64,000 nucleotides of DNA, taken from assembly GCA_006218065.1 (NCBI GenBank), contig VBWE01000011.1:86996-150995 (forward strand), in the 5' to 3' direction. The notes beneath the pieces were generated by a model. It searched no databases and was not told the DNA's origin. It saw only the letters and a list, made by a program, of their open reading frames with translations. Origin of the DNA: Bacteroidota bacterium. Its GTDB lineage: Bacteria > Bacteroidota > Bacteroidia > Palsa-965. A program made the position numbers and the translations under genes. Shown here piece by piece: positions 45,798-54,940 of this stretch (position 1 is its first letter; the number at the start of each line of letters is the position of its first letter).

Positions 45798-47018
45798 TCA
45801 AATGAGTTGAAGTTTGCCGGAATTGATCATGCGGGTCTCAGAAACCAGCCGGAATATGTACGTTCCTGCAGGAAGCCCGTTGCGCATGAATTCAAATGAA
45901 GCGTCCGCTTTTTCTTCGTGCACCAGCCGGCCATTCATATCAAAAAGCTGGAAGCGCAGATTTTTTTCGTTCTGCAGAATTTCCGGATCAATGAGCACGT
46001 CGCATTTTTCCTGCACGGGATTCGGGTAAACCACGATGCCTTTTTCCTGCAATTCGTGTTCTTCCACGCCCACATACCAGGGTACATACATCCAGAAATC
46101 GCGGCGGCTTCCGGTGAAACCTTTCCCGGTAGCTACGTAGGCAAAATTACCGATCGTGAACGAAGGTGCGGAACGCCGCGGACCTCCGTCGAAAGAAGAA
46201 CGCACGTACCAGGTATTGGAAGAAGGATCGTACGCATAGAAATCGTCTTTATAACCGCCGTCGGTACCGAGACCAACGTACCCGTAACCGCTCAGGGTAA
46301 ACGTAGTTACGGCAAAACGTTCAGAAGCGGGCAGGTTTGCGCGCTGCGCCCAGGTATTGGTTGCGGGAGTATATTGCCAGAGATCTTTGGTAAATGCGTT
46401 TTCATCCGTACCCATACCGACATACGCATTCGTTCCGATCACGAAGCTGCAGAGCCCGTAACGCGTACCGCCGGGAAACGGAGCCCGCGACAACCAACTA
46501 TTGGTAGTAGGATTGTATTCCCACAATTGCTGCGAATAGTTCGAAGAAAATATTTTTCCGCAGCAGACATATCCTTTTCCTGAAACAGCGAAACCGGTCG
46601 CGAAATAAATTGCCGCAGGATAGTTTGCCCTGGCAGTCCACGCATTGGTCGTAGGATCATATTCCCAGAAATCGTTCAGCGTATTTCCGTTGAATGATTC
46701 CGCCGCATCGATGCCTGTTCCGACGTATGCTTTATTCCCGATCACGAAACTTACCGCATCGCGGCGGGGAGCGCCGGGCAGCGAAGCTTTTTGAATCCAG
46801 CTGTCCGTCCCGGGATCGTATTCCCATAGGTCGTTCAGCACGACATCGGCGGTGTCTTCACCCATGCCGATATACCCGCGCGATCCGATGGAAAAACCCA
46901 CACCGCGCGACCGTTTTGATCCGCCGAAAGCGGTTTTCTTCATCCACACGTTAGCGCCCTGGCCGAAAACAGCTGCGCCGAGAAGAAGAAATACGGATAA
47001 AAGGAACAGCCTCTTCAT
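45798..47018 (-). CDS. Kelch-repeat secreted protein with T9SS sorting domain (second in operon)
   Basis: 406 residues. Signal peptide MKRLFLLSVFLLLGAAVFGQ. Six Kelch-like motifs (for example FSIGSRGYIGMGEDTADVVLNDLWEYDPGTDSW) form a predicted propeller, followed by a T9SS sorting domain (VVYPNPVQEKCDVLI, LFDMNGRLVHEE). It starts with an ATG overlapping the stop codon of the preceding Kelch gene by 4 nt, so production of the two is coupled. Clearly a paralogue of both neighbours. Confidence 0.92.
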   Translation of the reverse strand: MKRLFLLSVFLLLGAAVFGQGANVWMKKTAFGGSKRSRGVGFSIGSRGYIGMGEDTADVVLNDLWEYDPGTDSWIQKASLPGAPRRDAVSFVIGNKAYVGTGIDAAESFNGNTLNDFWEYDPTTNAWTARANYPAAIYFATGFAVSGKGYVCCGKIFSSNYSQQLWEYNPTTNSWLSRAPFPGGTRYGLCSFVIGTNAYVGMGTDENAFTKDLWQYTPATNTWAQRANLPASERFAVTTFTLSGYGYVGLGTDGGYKDDFYAYDPSSNTWYVRSSFDGGPRRSAPSFTIGNFAYVATGKGFTGSRRDFWMYVPWYVGVEEHELQEKGIVVYPNPVQEKCDVLIDPEILQNEKNLRFQLFDMNGRLVHEEKADASFEFMRNGLPAGTYIFRLVSETRMINSGKLQLI

Positions 47019-48208
47019 TTCAACACGATTTTAGAATTCGCTATGCTCGTTCCGTTTTCCAGGACCTGCAGAAAATAAACACCGGCCGGAAGTCCCTCGC
47101 GGTGAAATGCGTATGACGAAGACTGAATTCCCGCAATCGTGCGCACCAGTTTACCCTGCATATCGATGACCAGCAATTCGCCGTTACGAAGTTCCGCAGG
47201 AAATTCCAGCAAGGCCCGTTCTTCAACCGGGTTCGGATATACGTTGATTATTTTGATGGCGGGCGTTTCCTCTACTCCGCTCACGCTGCCGAATTCCCAG
47301 AGATCACGGTAATTCGTGCCGCTTGTACCGAGCCCCGCATATGCGCGGCTTCCGATCGTAAAACAGGTCAGGTATCGTCGTGCAGCGCCTGCAAAATCGG
47401 CCACCTGTACCCAACTGTTCGTCACCGGGTCAAAGCACCAGAAATCCTGGTAATTCGTGCCACTGGAAAAATTATCGCCTGTCCCGATATAGCCTTTACC
47501 CATCAGTTCGAATCCGCCTGCTTCCATCCGGGCCAGGCCGGGAAGCGGCGCTCGCGGGGTCCAGATATTCGTTACCGGATCGTACTCCCACATGTCATTG
47601 GATGGTCCGCCGTCATCACCGGTACCTACATAGCCTTTATTACCGATTGTAAATCCGACAGCCGAAATACGCCCGCCTGCCGGTAAAGACGCTTTCGGAG
47701 TCCAGGAATTTGTAGCCGGATTGTATTCGTAAAAATCAGCGTAGTATGATCCTGTACCGACGTATCCTTTGCCGTTGATCGCAAAACCCACAGCGCCGCG
47801 GCGGGCTGTGCCGGGGAAATTCGGAATCTGGGTCCACTGGTTGGTCAGTGCGTCGTATTTCCAGAAATCCGCCATCAGCACGCTGCTGGGCGCACGGCCG
47901 GTACCCACGTAAGCCGCATTCCCGACGACAAAACCGGCAGTATGATACCGCAGTCCGCCGCCGAAATTCGCTTTCTGCGTCCAGGTATCACTGCCGGGAT
48001 CGTATTCCCACCAATCCTGGTAAAGCACGTCAAACGTAGAATTGGTATGGCCAAGGCCCATGTATCCCCGGTTCCCGATGGTAAGCCCCGTTGACCTGTG
48101 CCGTGCGGGGCCGCCGTACATGGCTTTCTGCACCCAGGCATACTGCGTTTGCGCGCCAGCCAGCAGGGAAACAGAAATTGCAAAAAGAAAGAGTAGTCTT
48201 TTCTTCAT
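47015..48208 (-). CDS. Kelch-repeat secreted protein with T9SS sorting domain (first Kelch gene)
   Basis: 397 residues. Signal peptide MKKRLLFLFAISVSLLAGAQ, six Kelch-like motifs (FWKYDALTNQWTQIPNFPGTARRGAVGFAINGKGYVGTGS-type), then a T9SS sorting domain with NVYPNPVEERALLEF and VIDMQGKLVRTI. It follows the DUF4907 lipoprotein by 4 nt and overlaps the next Kelch gene by 4 nt. The role of the Kelch propeller here is unknown; ligand or glycan binding at the surface is likely. Confidence 0.92.
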   Translation of the reverse strand: MKKRLLFLFAISVSLLAGAQTQYAWVQKAMYGGPARHRSTGLTIGNRGYMGLGHTNSTFDVLYQDWWEYDPGSDTWTQKANFGGGLRYHTAGFVVGNAAYVGTGRAPSSVLMADFWKYDALTNQWTQIPNFPGTARRGAVGFAINGKGYVGTGSYYADFYEYNPATNSWTPKASLPAGGRISAVGFTIGNKGYVGTGDDGGPSNDMWEYDPVTNIWTPRAPLPGLARMEAGGFELMGKGYIGTGDNFSSGTNYQDFWCFDPVTNSWVQVADFAGAARRYLTCFTIGSRAYAGLGTSGTNYRDLWEFGSVSGVEETPAIKIINVYPNPVEERALLEFPAELRNGELLVIDMQGKLVRTIAGIQSSSYAFHREGLPAGVYFLQVLENGTSIANSKIVLK

Positions 48209-48212
48209 CGGT

Positions 48213-48617
48213 TTATGGTTTTATAATTCCCATTTCCTGGAGTTCTTCTACGCTTATGGTGGGGAACTCACCTGTTTTCATCATTTTATCCGCAGCAAAA
48301 TCACCCACTTTACGGGCATCCTGCTCCGTGGCGAAGGGCTGGTTTCCCTGCACGGCAGGAATGATGTTCTGGTGGATCGTCTTTTTTCCGTCCACGTACA
48401 GGTCATAACCCCAGCCCCAGGGCTTGCCCTCATCGGTTTTCACTTCGAAGGTTTTTGCTTCCACAACGAGTTTGACGGGCGCCTGGGGTGTTTTGGCCGT
48501 ATCGGTCACCGGGGTATTTACAACCGGTGTGTCCGTCTTGTTTTCTTTATCACCAGCGCAGGAGAGCATAAAAACCAAGCCTGCGGAAACCAGTAAGATG
48601 GGTGCTGTTTTAATCAC
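48213..48617 (-). CDS. DUF4907 lipoprotein
   Basis: 134 residues starting with GTG; no ATG is available in frame after the nearest upstream stop. The signal ends in FMLSC (Cys20), a lipobox. A Thr/Pro-rich spacer (25-48) is followed by the DUF4907 domain: WGWGYDLYVDGKKTIHQNIIPAVQGNQPFATEQDARKVGDF. In my knowledge DUF4907 genes are often found beside Kelch genes in Bacteroidota, which fits this four-gene operon. Function unknown. Confidence 0.85.
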   Translation of the reverse strand: MIKTAPILLVSAGLVFMLSCAGDKENKTDTPVVNTPVTDTAKTPQAPVKLVVEAKTFEVKTDEGKPWGWGYDLYVDGKKTIHQNIIPAVQGNQPFATEQDARKVGDFAADKMMKTGEFPTISVEELQEMGIIKP

Positions 48618-48724
48618 TTCACGAGGGTATGTATTGCCGTTACAACTTTACGAAAAATTAATGATAAATAAAAGTCCCGGTAATGCAGCCTGTTTGATTT
48701 TACTGCATTGCACAGGATTAAGTA

Positions 48725-48792
48725 CATTTTTCAAAAGAAAAAAGGAAGCAAAAATACTTCCTTTTTCGTCGGGGGTGGTCGCAGGGGGACTA
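48725..48792. repeat. Copy C of the tRNA-Pro trailer/terminator repeat (degenerate)
   Basis: This segment matches the sequence downstream of tRNA-Pro: an ATTTTTCAAA-type stretch, an AAAAGGAAG hairpin, then CGTCGGGG and a diverged tRNA-like remainder ending CGCAGGGGGACT. It is the left-most and most degenerate of three copies (the others at 51726 and 56150). It marks the left edge of the AT-rich region. Its hairpin also serves as the terminator of the DUF4249 gene. Confidence 0.65.
48739..48766 (-). terminator. Terminator after the island DUF4249 gene
   Basis: AAAAAGGAAG (48739-48748) and CTTCCTTTTT (48757-48766) form a 10-bp stem with an 8-nt loop; the T-run continues on the minus strand. 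It ends the transcript of the DUF4249 gene, about 100 nt after its stop codon. Confidence 0.75.
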
Positions 48793-48869
48793 TGAAAATT
48801 ATTAACACACCATGTTTCACCAGGGCGTTCAATGAAAAAGAACACCCGTCGTACCTGGTTTATACCTTG

Positions 48870-49724
48870 TTATTCTGTTACTTCAACATATAGTGTATCT
48901 GAATTTAATCCTGTAAAAATCCCATACCCGTTTACAATGCTTGTAGATGGATTTGTTAAGTTTTGGGAACTGGTGCTGTTATCGTCATACAGTGTTGCAT
49001 AGTCGGGTAAAACATGATAGAGAATGATGCGGTGTGTACCGTAGTACTGAAACTCCATTGGACGAATTTCTTCGACCGCGAGGTTTGTTGGCGATTTACG
49101 AAATATATTGCCGGGAGGCGCATCATCTCCGAAATCACGAATGGGGTCTAAGGTTGTTTCTATGTTCTCTACCAAAATAAGGTAGTAGGAGCCATCACTG
49201 TTTGTCCAATTAATTTCAATTGGGTCCGGCATGGTTGTGAAAGTTGGCGGGCCTGAAGTGGAATCCATCCTGGCAATTGCAATCTCTGTTGCTGACTGCG
49301 TCATCTTTAGCGGCTTGGAGGGTATATAGGTATAAGCGGTAACAGTTTTTGAATTGAACTGAAAAAAAAGGTTATAGTTTTCTCCTTCGGCAACTATTAT
49401 CGAACTATCGATGTAATTACCATCTCCAAGTGGTGTAAGGGTATGCGTTGCGTTGTTATGCTCAACGGTTACAGTGAGATTATTAAGATCATCACCAGAA
49501 TATTCAACTGTACCGGCAAATGGTATTTGACGACTGATCTTTACGGTAAGGTAATTGCCGGGTTCCAGGTAGGATTCTATAATTGGTGAATCGGTAAATT
49601 CGGTTGCTTCTTCCTTTTTGCAGGATGTGATGCTTGAAAAACACAACCATAGGATACCCATGAAAAGCGTTCCCGGGGATATTGCTTTTCCAGTGTGAAT
49701 TATGATGAGACTATATTTTTTCAT
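48870..49724 (-). CDS. DUF4249 lipoprotein (island copy)
   Basis: 284 residues. After a basic start, the signal ends in SSITSC (Cys35), a lipobox. The mature part follows the DUF4249 pattern: PIIESYLEPGNYLTVKISRQIPF, a strand with LTVTVEHNN, NYNLFFQFNSKTVTAYTYIPS, and EINWTNSDGSYYLILVEN. These lipoproteins accompany TonB receptors, possibly like SusD. The gene shares a TAATG junction with the receptor-derived ORF upstream. It is a paralogue of the DUF4249 gene at 58952 but clearly more AT-rich. Confidence 0.85.
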   Translation of the reverse strand: MKKYSLIIIHTGKAISPGTLFMGILWLCFSSITSCKKEEATEFTDSPIIESYLEPGNYLTVKISRQIPFAGTVEYSGDDLNNLTVTVEHNNATHTLTPLGDGNYIDSSIIVAEGENYNLFFQFNSKTVTAYTYIPSKPLKMTQSATEIAIARMDSTSGPPTFTTMPDPIEINWTNSDGSYYLILVENIETTLDPIRDFGDDAPPGNIFRKSPTNLAVEEIRPMEFQYYGTHRIILYHVLPDYATLYDDNSTSSQNLTNPSTSIVNGYGIFTGLNSDTLYVEVTE

Positions 49725-51613
49725 TATCGTAGTTTTAATGATAAGGTGATATTGGGTGTTATGCCGAGGTAGTTAACGCTCGTTTCAATTACTTCTCCTT
49801 CTTCTATGGAGTATTGTTTATACCATGTGTTAGTTCGATTGTACAGATTGAAAACGGAGAAGCCCAGGTAGCCGATCTCTCTTCTTTTTTTATCGCCTTT
49901 TGCACCTTTCAGGAGTTTATAGTTGGCCGAAATATCTGCGCGGTGATATTCAGGAAGGCGCAGACTGTTTTTGGATGTAACCGTAAAGAAGTCCTGTGTT
50001 GATCCGTCAAGCAGGGTTATGCTGTATGCTCCTGAAGGAGCAGTGTAAGGGCGACCTGTTGCATATACCCAGGTGGCAGAGAAATCCCAGCGTTTGTATT
50101 TGTATAGTGCAACGGTCTTGAATTCGTGTGTTACATCCTGGTTGGCGGGATAGTATGAATCGGAATAGATATCAAATTTATTTCTTGCTTCTCCGATTGT
50201 GTAGCTGATCCACCCGTTGAATTTTCCTGATTTCTTTTGCACGAGGAATTCCATTCCCCTGGCATAACCGTTACCTGTAAAGAAGTTTTCGGAATAGCTA
50301 ACGCCTCCGGGACTGGCATTAAATCTTAATGAATACTCGGTAAGGTTTTCGATCTGCTTATAATAGGCTTCGGTACTGAACAGGTAATTGTCTGTTTCAT
50401 ACGATATACCTCCAATATAGTGAATCGCGGAACTTACCGGCACCGAATTGCCATCGGATAACAGCCAAAAGTCTTTGCTTCCTGAAAGAATGTCTTCGCG
50501 TGTTACGCGGTTAGCAAATTGGTAATACTTACCTGTTGCGCCTTTGAGTGCAAGATTATCGGTTACGCTTATGGTGAGGGATGCTCTTGGCTCGTAATAA
50601 AGTTGTTTGGTCGTTTCAAAATAACTTGTCCGGATGCCTGGCACAAACTGCACCCTGTTTTTAAAGAGCTTGAATTTGTTCTGGATGTATGTACCGGAGA
50701 GGTATGCTTTGTTCTGCTTATCGAGGACAGTGGTTGTGTCGTTTTGAGCGTAGGTGTAATCAATATCGAAGTATGTACCAAATACACCGAACTGAAGCTG
50801 GCTGAAGTTGAATAAATCCCACTGGTAATCGGATTTCAGGCTGTAATCTTTAAGGTCATTGTTTTCAAAAATCCCGTTACTGGAAGCATTTTCCTCCCCA
50901 CTGGAGTTTGTAACAGTTCGCTCCTGCGAGCGGTCCCTGTCGCTATAATAATTGGAATAACTAAGAATGGTGTTGCTGTAAAATTTTTCGGACCACTTGC
51001 GTGACCATTTTAAGCTGCTGCCAATATTTCCATATTTGGTAAGATCGGTTGAGCTTATGCTAAAGTTGGAATTGCCGGAGCCGAATGAAGGAGCACTAAA
51101 CGATGAACTGTTGTCGAGCTTATCGGTGCCGTTGAATATGCTGAGTGAAATAATGTCTCTGCTGTTTGGTTTGTATGTGAACTTGCCATTGAGATCATAA
51201 AAAAATGAAGTGACTTTTGTTTCCTGTTGACGGGGGCCCATTCCTCCCGGGCCACCTGCAGGTTGCGTGGAACCGGAGGAACTGCTTGAGCTGCTGTTGA
51301 ATTTTTCAAATATCTTATTATAGAGAGGCCCTTTGTATGATCTGCGAAAAGCGACAACGGAAGAAAATTTATCTCCACAATACAACACAAATTTCTTTTC
51401 GAAGAGAAGTTTATCGGTAAGAATAAAGTAGTTCGTGTAGAAAATCGCCGCGTAAAACAAAAGGGGCAGAAGTAGCGGAGAGATGCCTTGCCAATGCTCA
51501 TTGGAAACCCTGGGAAACATGAGGTAAGGCAGGAAAAAGAGAATAAGCCAAACGAGTGTGTGAATGCCTGTTTTAATAAATTTATTCCGGGGATTAAGCG
51601 ACATACTAGACAT
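49724..51613 (-). pseudogene. Chimeric ORF: LytS-type kinase N-terminus fused to the C-terminal two-thirds of a TonB receptor
   Basis: Read as one frame of 629 residues. Residues 1 to about 78 look like the membrane N-terminus of a LytS-family histidine kinase (IHTLVWLILFFLPYLMF and a second helix ending TNYFILTDKLLFEKKFVLY). From about residue 80 (51380) the sequence is the late plug and beta-barrel of a TonB-dependent receptor (FSSVVAFRRSYKGPLYNKIF, then barrel strands ending NITLSLKLR). The receptor lacks signal peptide, regulatory domain and most of its plug, so it could not reach the outer membrane. The simplest reading is a deletion that removed the rest of a kinase gene and the start of a receptor gene, keeping frame by chance; an assembly chimera is the alternative. 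A longer frame reaches 51775 but runs into repeat A. Confidence 0.75.
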
Positions 51614-51725
51614 ACTACAAATATTAGGCTTATTATCCAGTGCAATAGATAAAATAGAAGTTCGGGCGTATTTTATAGATAAACGCGTCTTGCAGGCTTC
51701 ATTTTTAGAGATTTTATCCTCCCTA

Positions 51726-51844
51726 TAGGGGTAGCAGGTCCAATCCCGATGGCTATCGGGACAAGACGAACCCACGACCCTCTTATCGATTTTTCAAACA
51801 AAAAGGGAAGCATTCCTGCTTCCTTTTCCGTCGGGGTAGCGGGA
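51726..51844. repeat. Copy A of the tRNA-Pro half/terminator repeat
   Basis: From left to right: a tRNA-Pro 3' half (GGGGTAGC...CGAACCCACGACCC) interrupted at its T-loop by a 28-nt imperfect palindrome centred on TCCCGATGGCTATCGGGA (51744-51761); a TTTTTCAAAC stretch; a GGAAGCA hairpin; and ttccgtcggggtagcggga (51826-51844), identical to 56252-56270, which are the trailer and first tRNA 3'-end nucleotides of the real tRNA-Pro. The match stops inside the tRNA. This is the pattern of an attachment-site duplication. Confidence 0.8.
51800..51826 (-). terminator. Terminator after the esterase-like gene
   Basis: GGGAAGCA and TGCTTCCT form an 8-bp stem (one G-T pair) with a 4-nt loop, followed on the minus strand by a T-run and GTTTGAAAAAT. 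It is nearly identical to the tRNA-Pro terminator at 56224 and is part of repeat A. Confidence 0.75.
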
Positions 51845-51947
51845 TATTACTGTTCGCTCCAGTATATTGTTAATCAAGCTTTCTAAAGAATAAAAAAACG
51901 ATATAATAACCGAATCAGTCCCCATTATTATACATGCTATCGCCTGA

Positions 51948-53390
51948 TTATTGTTTTATTATTTTGTGATATATTGATTTATGGTCATTCTCGAGCACGA
52001 AAAGATAAACACCGGCCGGCAAAAAAGAAAAATTAATTGAGGTACTTTCCGGTACATTTTTTGAAAATACGAGTTGCCCGGCCAAATCAAAACACGTTAC
52101 CTTATATAGCAGGTTATCATGTACAACAATATTTATGTTATTTGAAAATGGGTTAGGAAAAATTGGAATTATATTTTCATCTGGAATTTCTGAAAGACCA
52201 ATTATTGCACTTGAACATCCCGAATTAAAAAATGCTATCGTGGAACTCGCAAAATCTGTATAAAATTCGTGTTCTGCATTTGCGGCCATAATTTCATTTA
52301 CCAATTGCTGCTGGCTATCGAAACTTAAAGACAACACGACCGGATAGTTAGTTGGGTTGGTGGTTATATCATTTACAATAATGGAGGCCTGGTTTGCGTA
52401 ATTTCCGGCTTGTATTTGACCGTTAACGGCTAATTCATTAAAAATGCTTTGTGATAACGAAACGGGAATACCAATGATTCTTGCGAAATATTCCGGGAAT
52501 ATCGGGAATTTATAATGCATATTGTGCGAAGCACAAATGCTATTTCCGCTTAATTCCTGGTAATTCAAGTAACTATTGCTATTGCCTGCAATACCGAGCG
52601 TGGTATCATTTTGTTGCATGCACCAAATGACCGGAACAGATGACATTGTAAATACGGTATCCTGGCCTTCGGCACAATAGATTGCCGCACTTTTATAATT
52701 ATACAGAAAGGAAAGAGTGGAAGAAAATGAGCCACCTGCAGACATACCTACCGAGAAACGTGGTAGTGAGTAATTGAACAATCCGCGATTTATCATCGTA
52801 TCTGTTATTGCTTTTATGTTTACATAATCTACATTGGCTATGGAATCTACGGGATAGGTGAACCACCTGATTTTACCATCACCGTTGAGATCTGTTGATA
52901 CTGTTGTTTCTTCGCATTCGGTAATAATTACACCAAATGTATCGGCAACAGCGGCATTAATAAAATTCCTCATTTCTGTTTTAGTAGTCCAATTGGCTGC
53001 GTTTCCACCTGTACCATGCAGATAATATATTACTCCTTTCATGCTTGTTGGGAAATGCCAATACACATTTTTGAGGTTGGTCATTCCTTGTATTTGTTCG
53101 TAATTAAACGTAAAAGGTGTTACCGTTTGTATGTTGGCTGTAACGGTTATATTTTGTGCGGGCATAACAAGGAAGGTATGCCATTCGTTAGGTAAGCTTA
53201 GGAAAGAGGTATCACCGGACCATGCTTTAAAAAATTTTGTGGAATCATATTCTAGGCTCCAAACATGAACGGTGTCGCCAGCGCTATAAGTCCCGCTACC
53301 ATAACCATTGTTTACGGTAAGGTTAAATGTTTGGGCATTTACTATGGTTAAAATATATGAGCTAAAAATAATCAGAACGGTTATTTTCAT
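51948..53390 (-). CDS. Secreted alpha/beta-hydrolase (esterase-like) with T9SS sorting domain
   Basis: 480 residues. Signal peptide of 20 residues ending VNAQ. Residues 21-90 resemble a bacterial repeat domain (LTVNNGYGSGTYSAGDTVHVWS). The hydrolase fold spans about 105-390: oxyanion-type motif YLHGTGGN and nucleophile elbow GMSAGG with Ser217; the acid and His could lie in the later AEHEFY region. The last about 75 residues are a T9SS sorting domain (IFPNPFSNNINIVV). Probably an exported esterase or depolymerase. It follows the glycosidase-like gene by 5 nt. Confidence 0.8.
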   Translation of the reverse strand: MKITVLIIFSSYILTIVNAQTFNLTVNNGYGSGTYSAGDTVHVWSLEYDSTKFFKAWSGDTSFLSLPNEWHTFLVMPAQNITVTANIQTVTPFTFNYEQIQGMTNLKNVYWHFPTSMKGVIYYLHGTGGNAANWTTKTEMRNFINAAVADTFGVIITECEETTVSTDLNGDGKIRWFTYPVDSIANVDYVNIKAITDTMINRGLFNYSLPRFSVGMSAGGSFSSTLSFLYNYKSAAIYCAEGQDTVFTMSSVPVIWCMQQNDTTLGIAGNSNSYLNYQELSGNSICASHNMHYKFPIFPEYFARIIGIPVSLSQSIFNELAVNGQIQAGNYANQASIIVNDITTNPTNYPVVLSLSFDSQQQLVNEIMAANAEHEFYTDFASSTIAFFNSGCSSAIIGLSEIPDENIIPIFPNPFSNNINIVVHDNLLYKVTCFDLAGQLVFSKNVPESTSINFSFLPAGVYLFVLENDHKSIYHKIIKQ

Positions 53391-53395
53391 AATGA

Positions 53396-54940
53396 TTAGT
53401 TTTTAATGATTTTTTGGGTGGATGTGCCATTGGAATTGGTTGTTTTTAAAAAATAGATGCCGTTTGGAAACTCCTGACAATTAATCACAGCTTTGTCACG
53501 CACCTTTTTTTGAGATATGATTTCTCTTCCGAGGTTATCATAAATTGAAACATCAAAGTGCTGGCCTGGTAATTGAATGGTTAAGGATTCTTGCACAGGG
53601 TTCGGGAAAACAATCCATTGGCTTTCTTCTTTGTTCAAATTACTCAAACCAACAGTGGTAGAAGCACTTACAATATCAGCATACACAACTGCATTTGTAT
53701 CCAATGGCAAAGTAGCCAGAACAATTGAAGGAGTATTATTTGCATACGTGTATTGTCCTAAATAAATGGGCTGAACCAATTGGTTAAATTCTGTATTGGG
53801 AATTTTGTAGAGCTTTATTTTTACGCTGTCTGATGAAGGAAAGCCCGGTAATGAGTTTAAGTTATTGAGGGTTATATTAACGGATGTTGGTGTAAGGAAT
53901 GTGGTATTATGATAGTAACCTATCATCATTCTTACAGTGTTTGGATTAGATTTTAAATTGCCCGTGATGGAAAAAACGCGTGAATTGGATGCACTGGTTA
54001 AGTAACGGATGCTATCTAACTCGGAATACCTTTTAAAAGTCCAATAAACCGCACGTTTAAGGTTTGTTGTCGGGGTTAATATGCCATTAAGTGTATTGTT
54101 AAAGCACGTTTCTGTACCTGAGCTATCATTTGCGTTCCAACAGGCTTTGCATGCTCCATTAGCTTTACCTTTTTCGAGATAATAAAAATGTGCGAGATTA
54201 AATGCAGGCTTATACTGCCCGGTTTCGTTTACGATTTCATTTATCACGATTTTTTTTGTTTGTAAGGGTGCATAAGCTGGGTTATTAATAAAATTGGTTC
54301 TGCACCACAATAGCGCATCGTCAAAATATGGCATAATGGAATCGTTATAGAACCAATGGAATGAGAGTATATCTAATCGAACATTATTTGCTAAACAGTA
54401 ATCGCAAAAAGACCGGATGTAAGTAGTGTCTGCATTCACAATTGAAGGACCACATATTTGAACAGATGTACCGAGATTGAATCTGATACGATCATGCGCC
54501 ATTTTGAAGGTTTGAAAGAATTGCATTTGTGTGCCTGACCAATATGTACCGTTAGGTTCATTCCAGATGTCATAAATCATAGGAAGGGTTGCTGTCGATG
54601 CACAAAGGTTATCTACGAAAGTTTTATATCCGGCAGTATCACTGTATGGAGGAGTCCATCCCGGAGGATATCCATACAGATCACTTACAGCGATCATATA
54701 TTTTGCTCCAATTGTTGTGGTGGCCCTGTTGTAAATGGTAGTTGTAAGACCACCGGCACGCCAGTATCCGGGGGCCAATGGCACAATAAGGCTGTCGTGT
54801 GGATTGGTAGCATCCATGGCATGTAGAAAGCCAATCATATTAGATGCTGTATCAGTATTTGAAAAATCAACTGATAGCGTTTGAGATTTTGCAGTGTTCA
54901 AAAACAGTACTGCAAGAAAAAGTGCGGTTTTATTTTTCAT
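53396..54940 (-). CDS. Secreted GH39-like glycosidase with T9SS sorting domain
   Basis: 514 residues from the ATG giving MKNKTALFLAVLFLNTAKSQ; an earlier start inside the upstream gene is unlikely. The catalytic barrel (about 25-330) has a clan GH-A signature: acid/base Glu128 in YDIWNEPNGTYW and a candidate nucleophile Glu235 in KKIVINEIVNE, a spacing and context like GH39 xylosidases. A beta-sandwich (about 340-430) and a T9SS sorting domain with VFPNPVQESLTIQL follow. A role in polysaccharide breakdown with the adjacent esterase-like protein is likely. Substrate unknown. Confidence 0.75.
   Translation of the reverse strand: MKNKTALFLAVLFLNTAKSQTLSVDFSNTDTASNMIGFLHAMDATNPHDSLIVPLAPGYWRAGGLTTTIYNRATTTIGAKYMIAVSDLYGYPPGWTPPYSDTAGYKTFVDNLCASTATLPMIYDIWNEPNGTYWSGTQMQFFQTFKMAHDRIRFNLGTSVQICGPSIVNADTTYIRSFCDYCLANNVRLDILSFHWFYNDSIMPYFDDALLWCRTNFINNPAYAPLQTKKIVINEIVNETGQYKPAFNLAHFYYLEKGKANGACKACWNANDSSGTETCFNNTLNGILTPTTNLKRAVYWTFKRYSELDSIRYLTSASNSRVFSITGNLKSNPNTVRMMIGYYHNTTFLTPTSVNITLNNLNSLPGFPSSDSVKIKLYKIPNTEFNQLVQPIYLGQYTYANNTPSIVLATLPLDTNAVVYADIVSASTTVGLSNLNKEESQWIVFPNPVQESLTIQLPGQHFDVSIYDNLGREIISQKKVRDKAVINCQEFPNGIYFLKTTNSNGTSTQKIIKN

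Larger units (their letters stand above)
51614..51947. other. Gap between the island modules, 334 nt
   Basis: Contains repeat A and its hairpin (described separately). To its left is a short stretch with TAATATTTG just before the chimeric ORF, a possible promoter; to its right about 100 nt of AT-rich sequence follow with no coding frame. Nothing else is recognisable. Confidence 0.6.

Noticed and set aside
51614-51775. Upstream extension of the chimeric ORF (54 extra residues)
   Set aside because: These codons lie within the tRNA-derived repeat and precede a good start. The extension would put polar sequence before a membrane helix.
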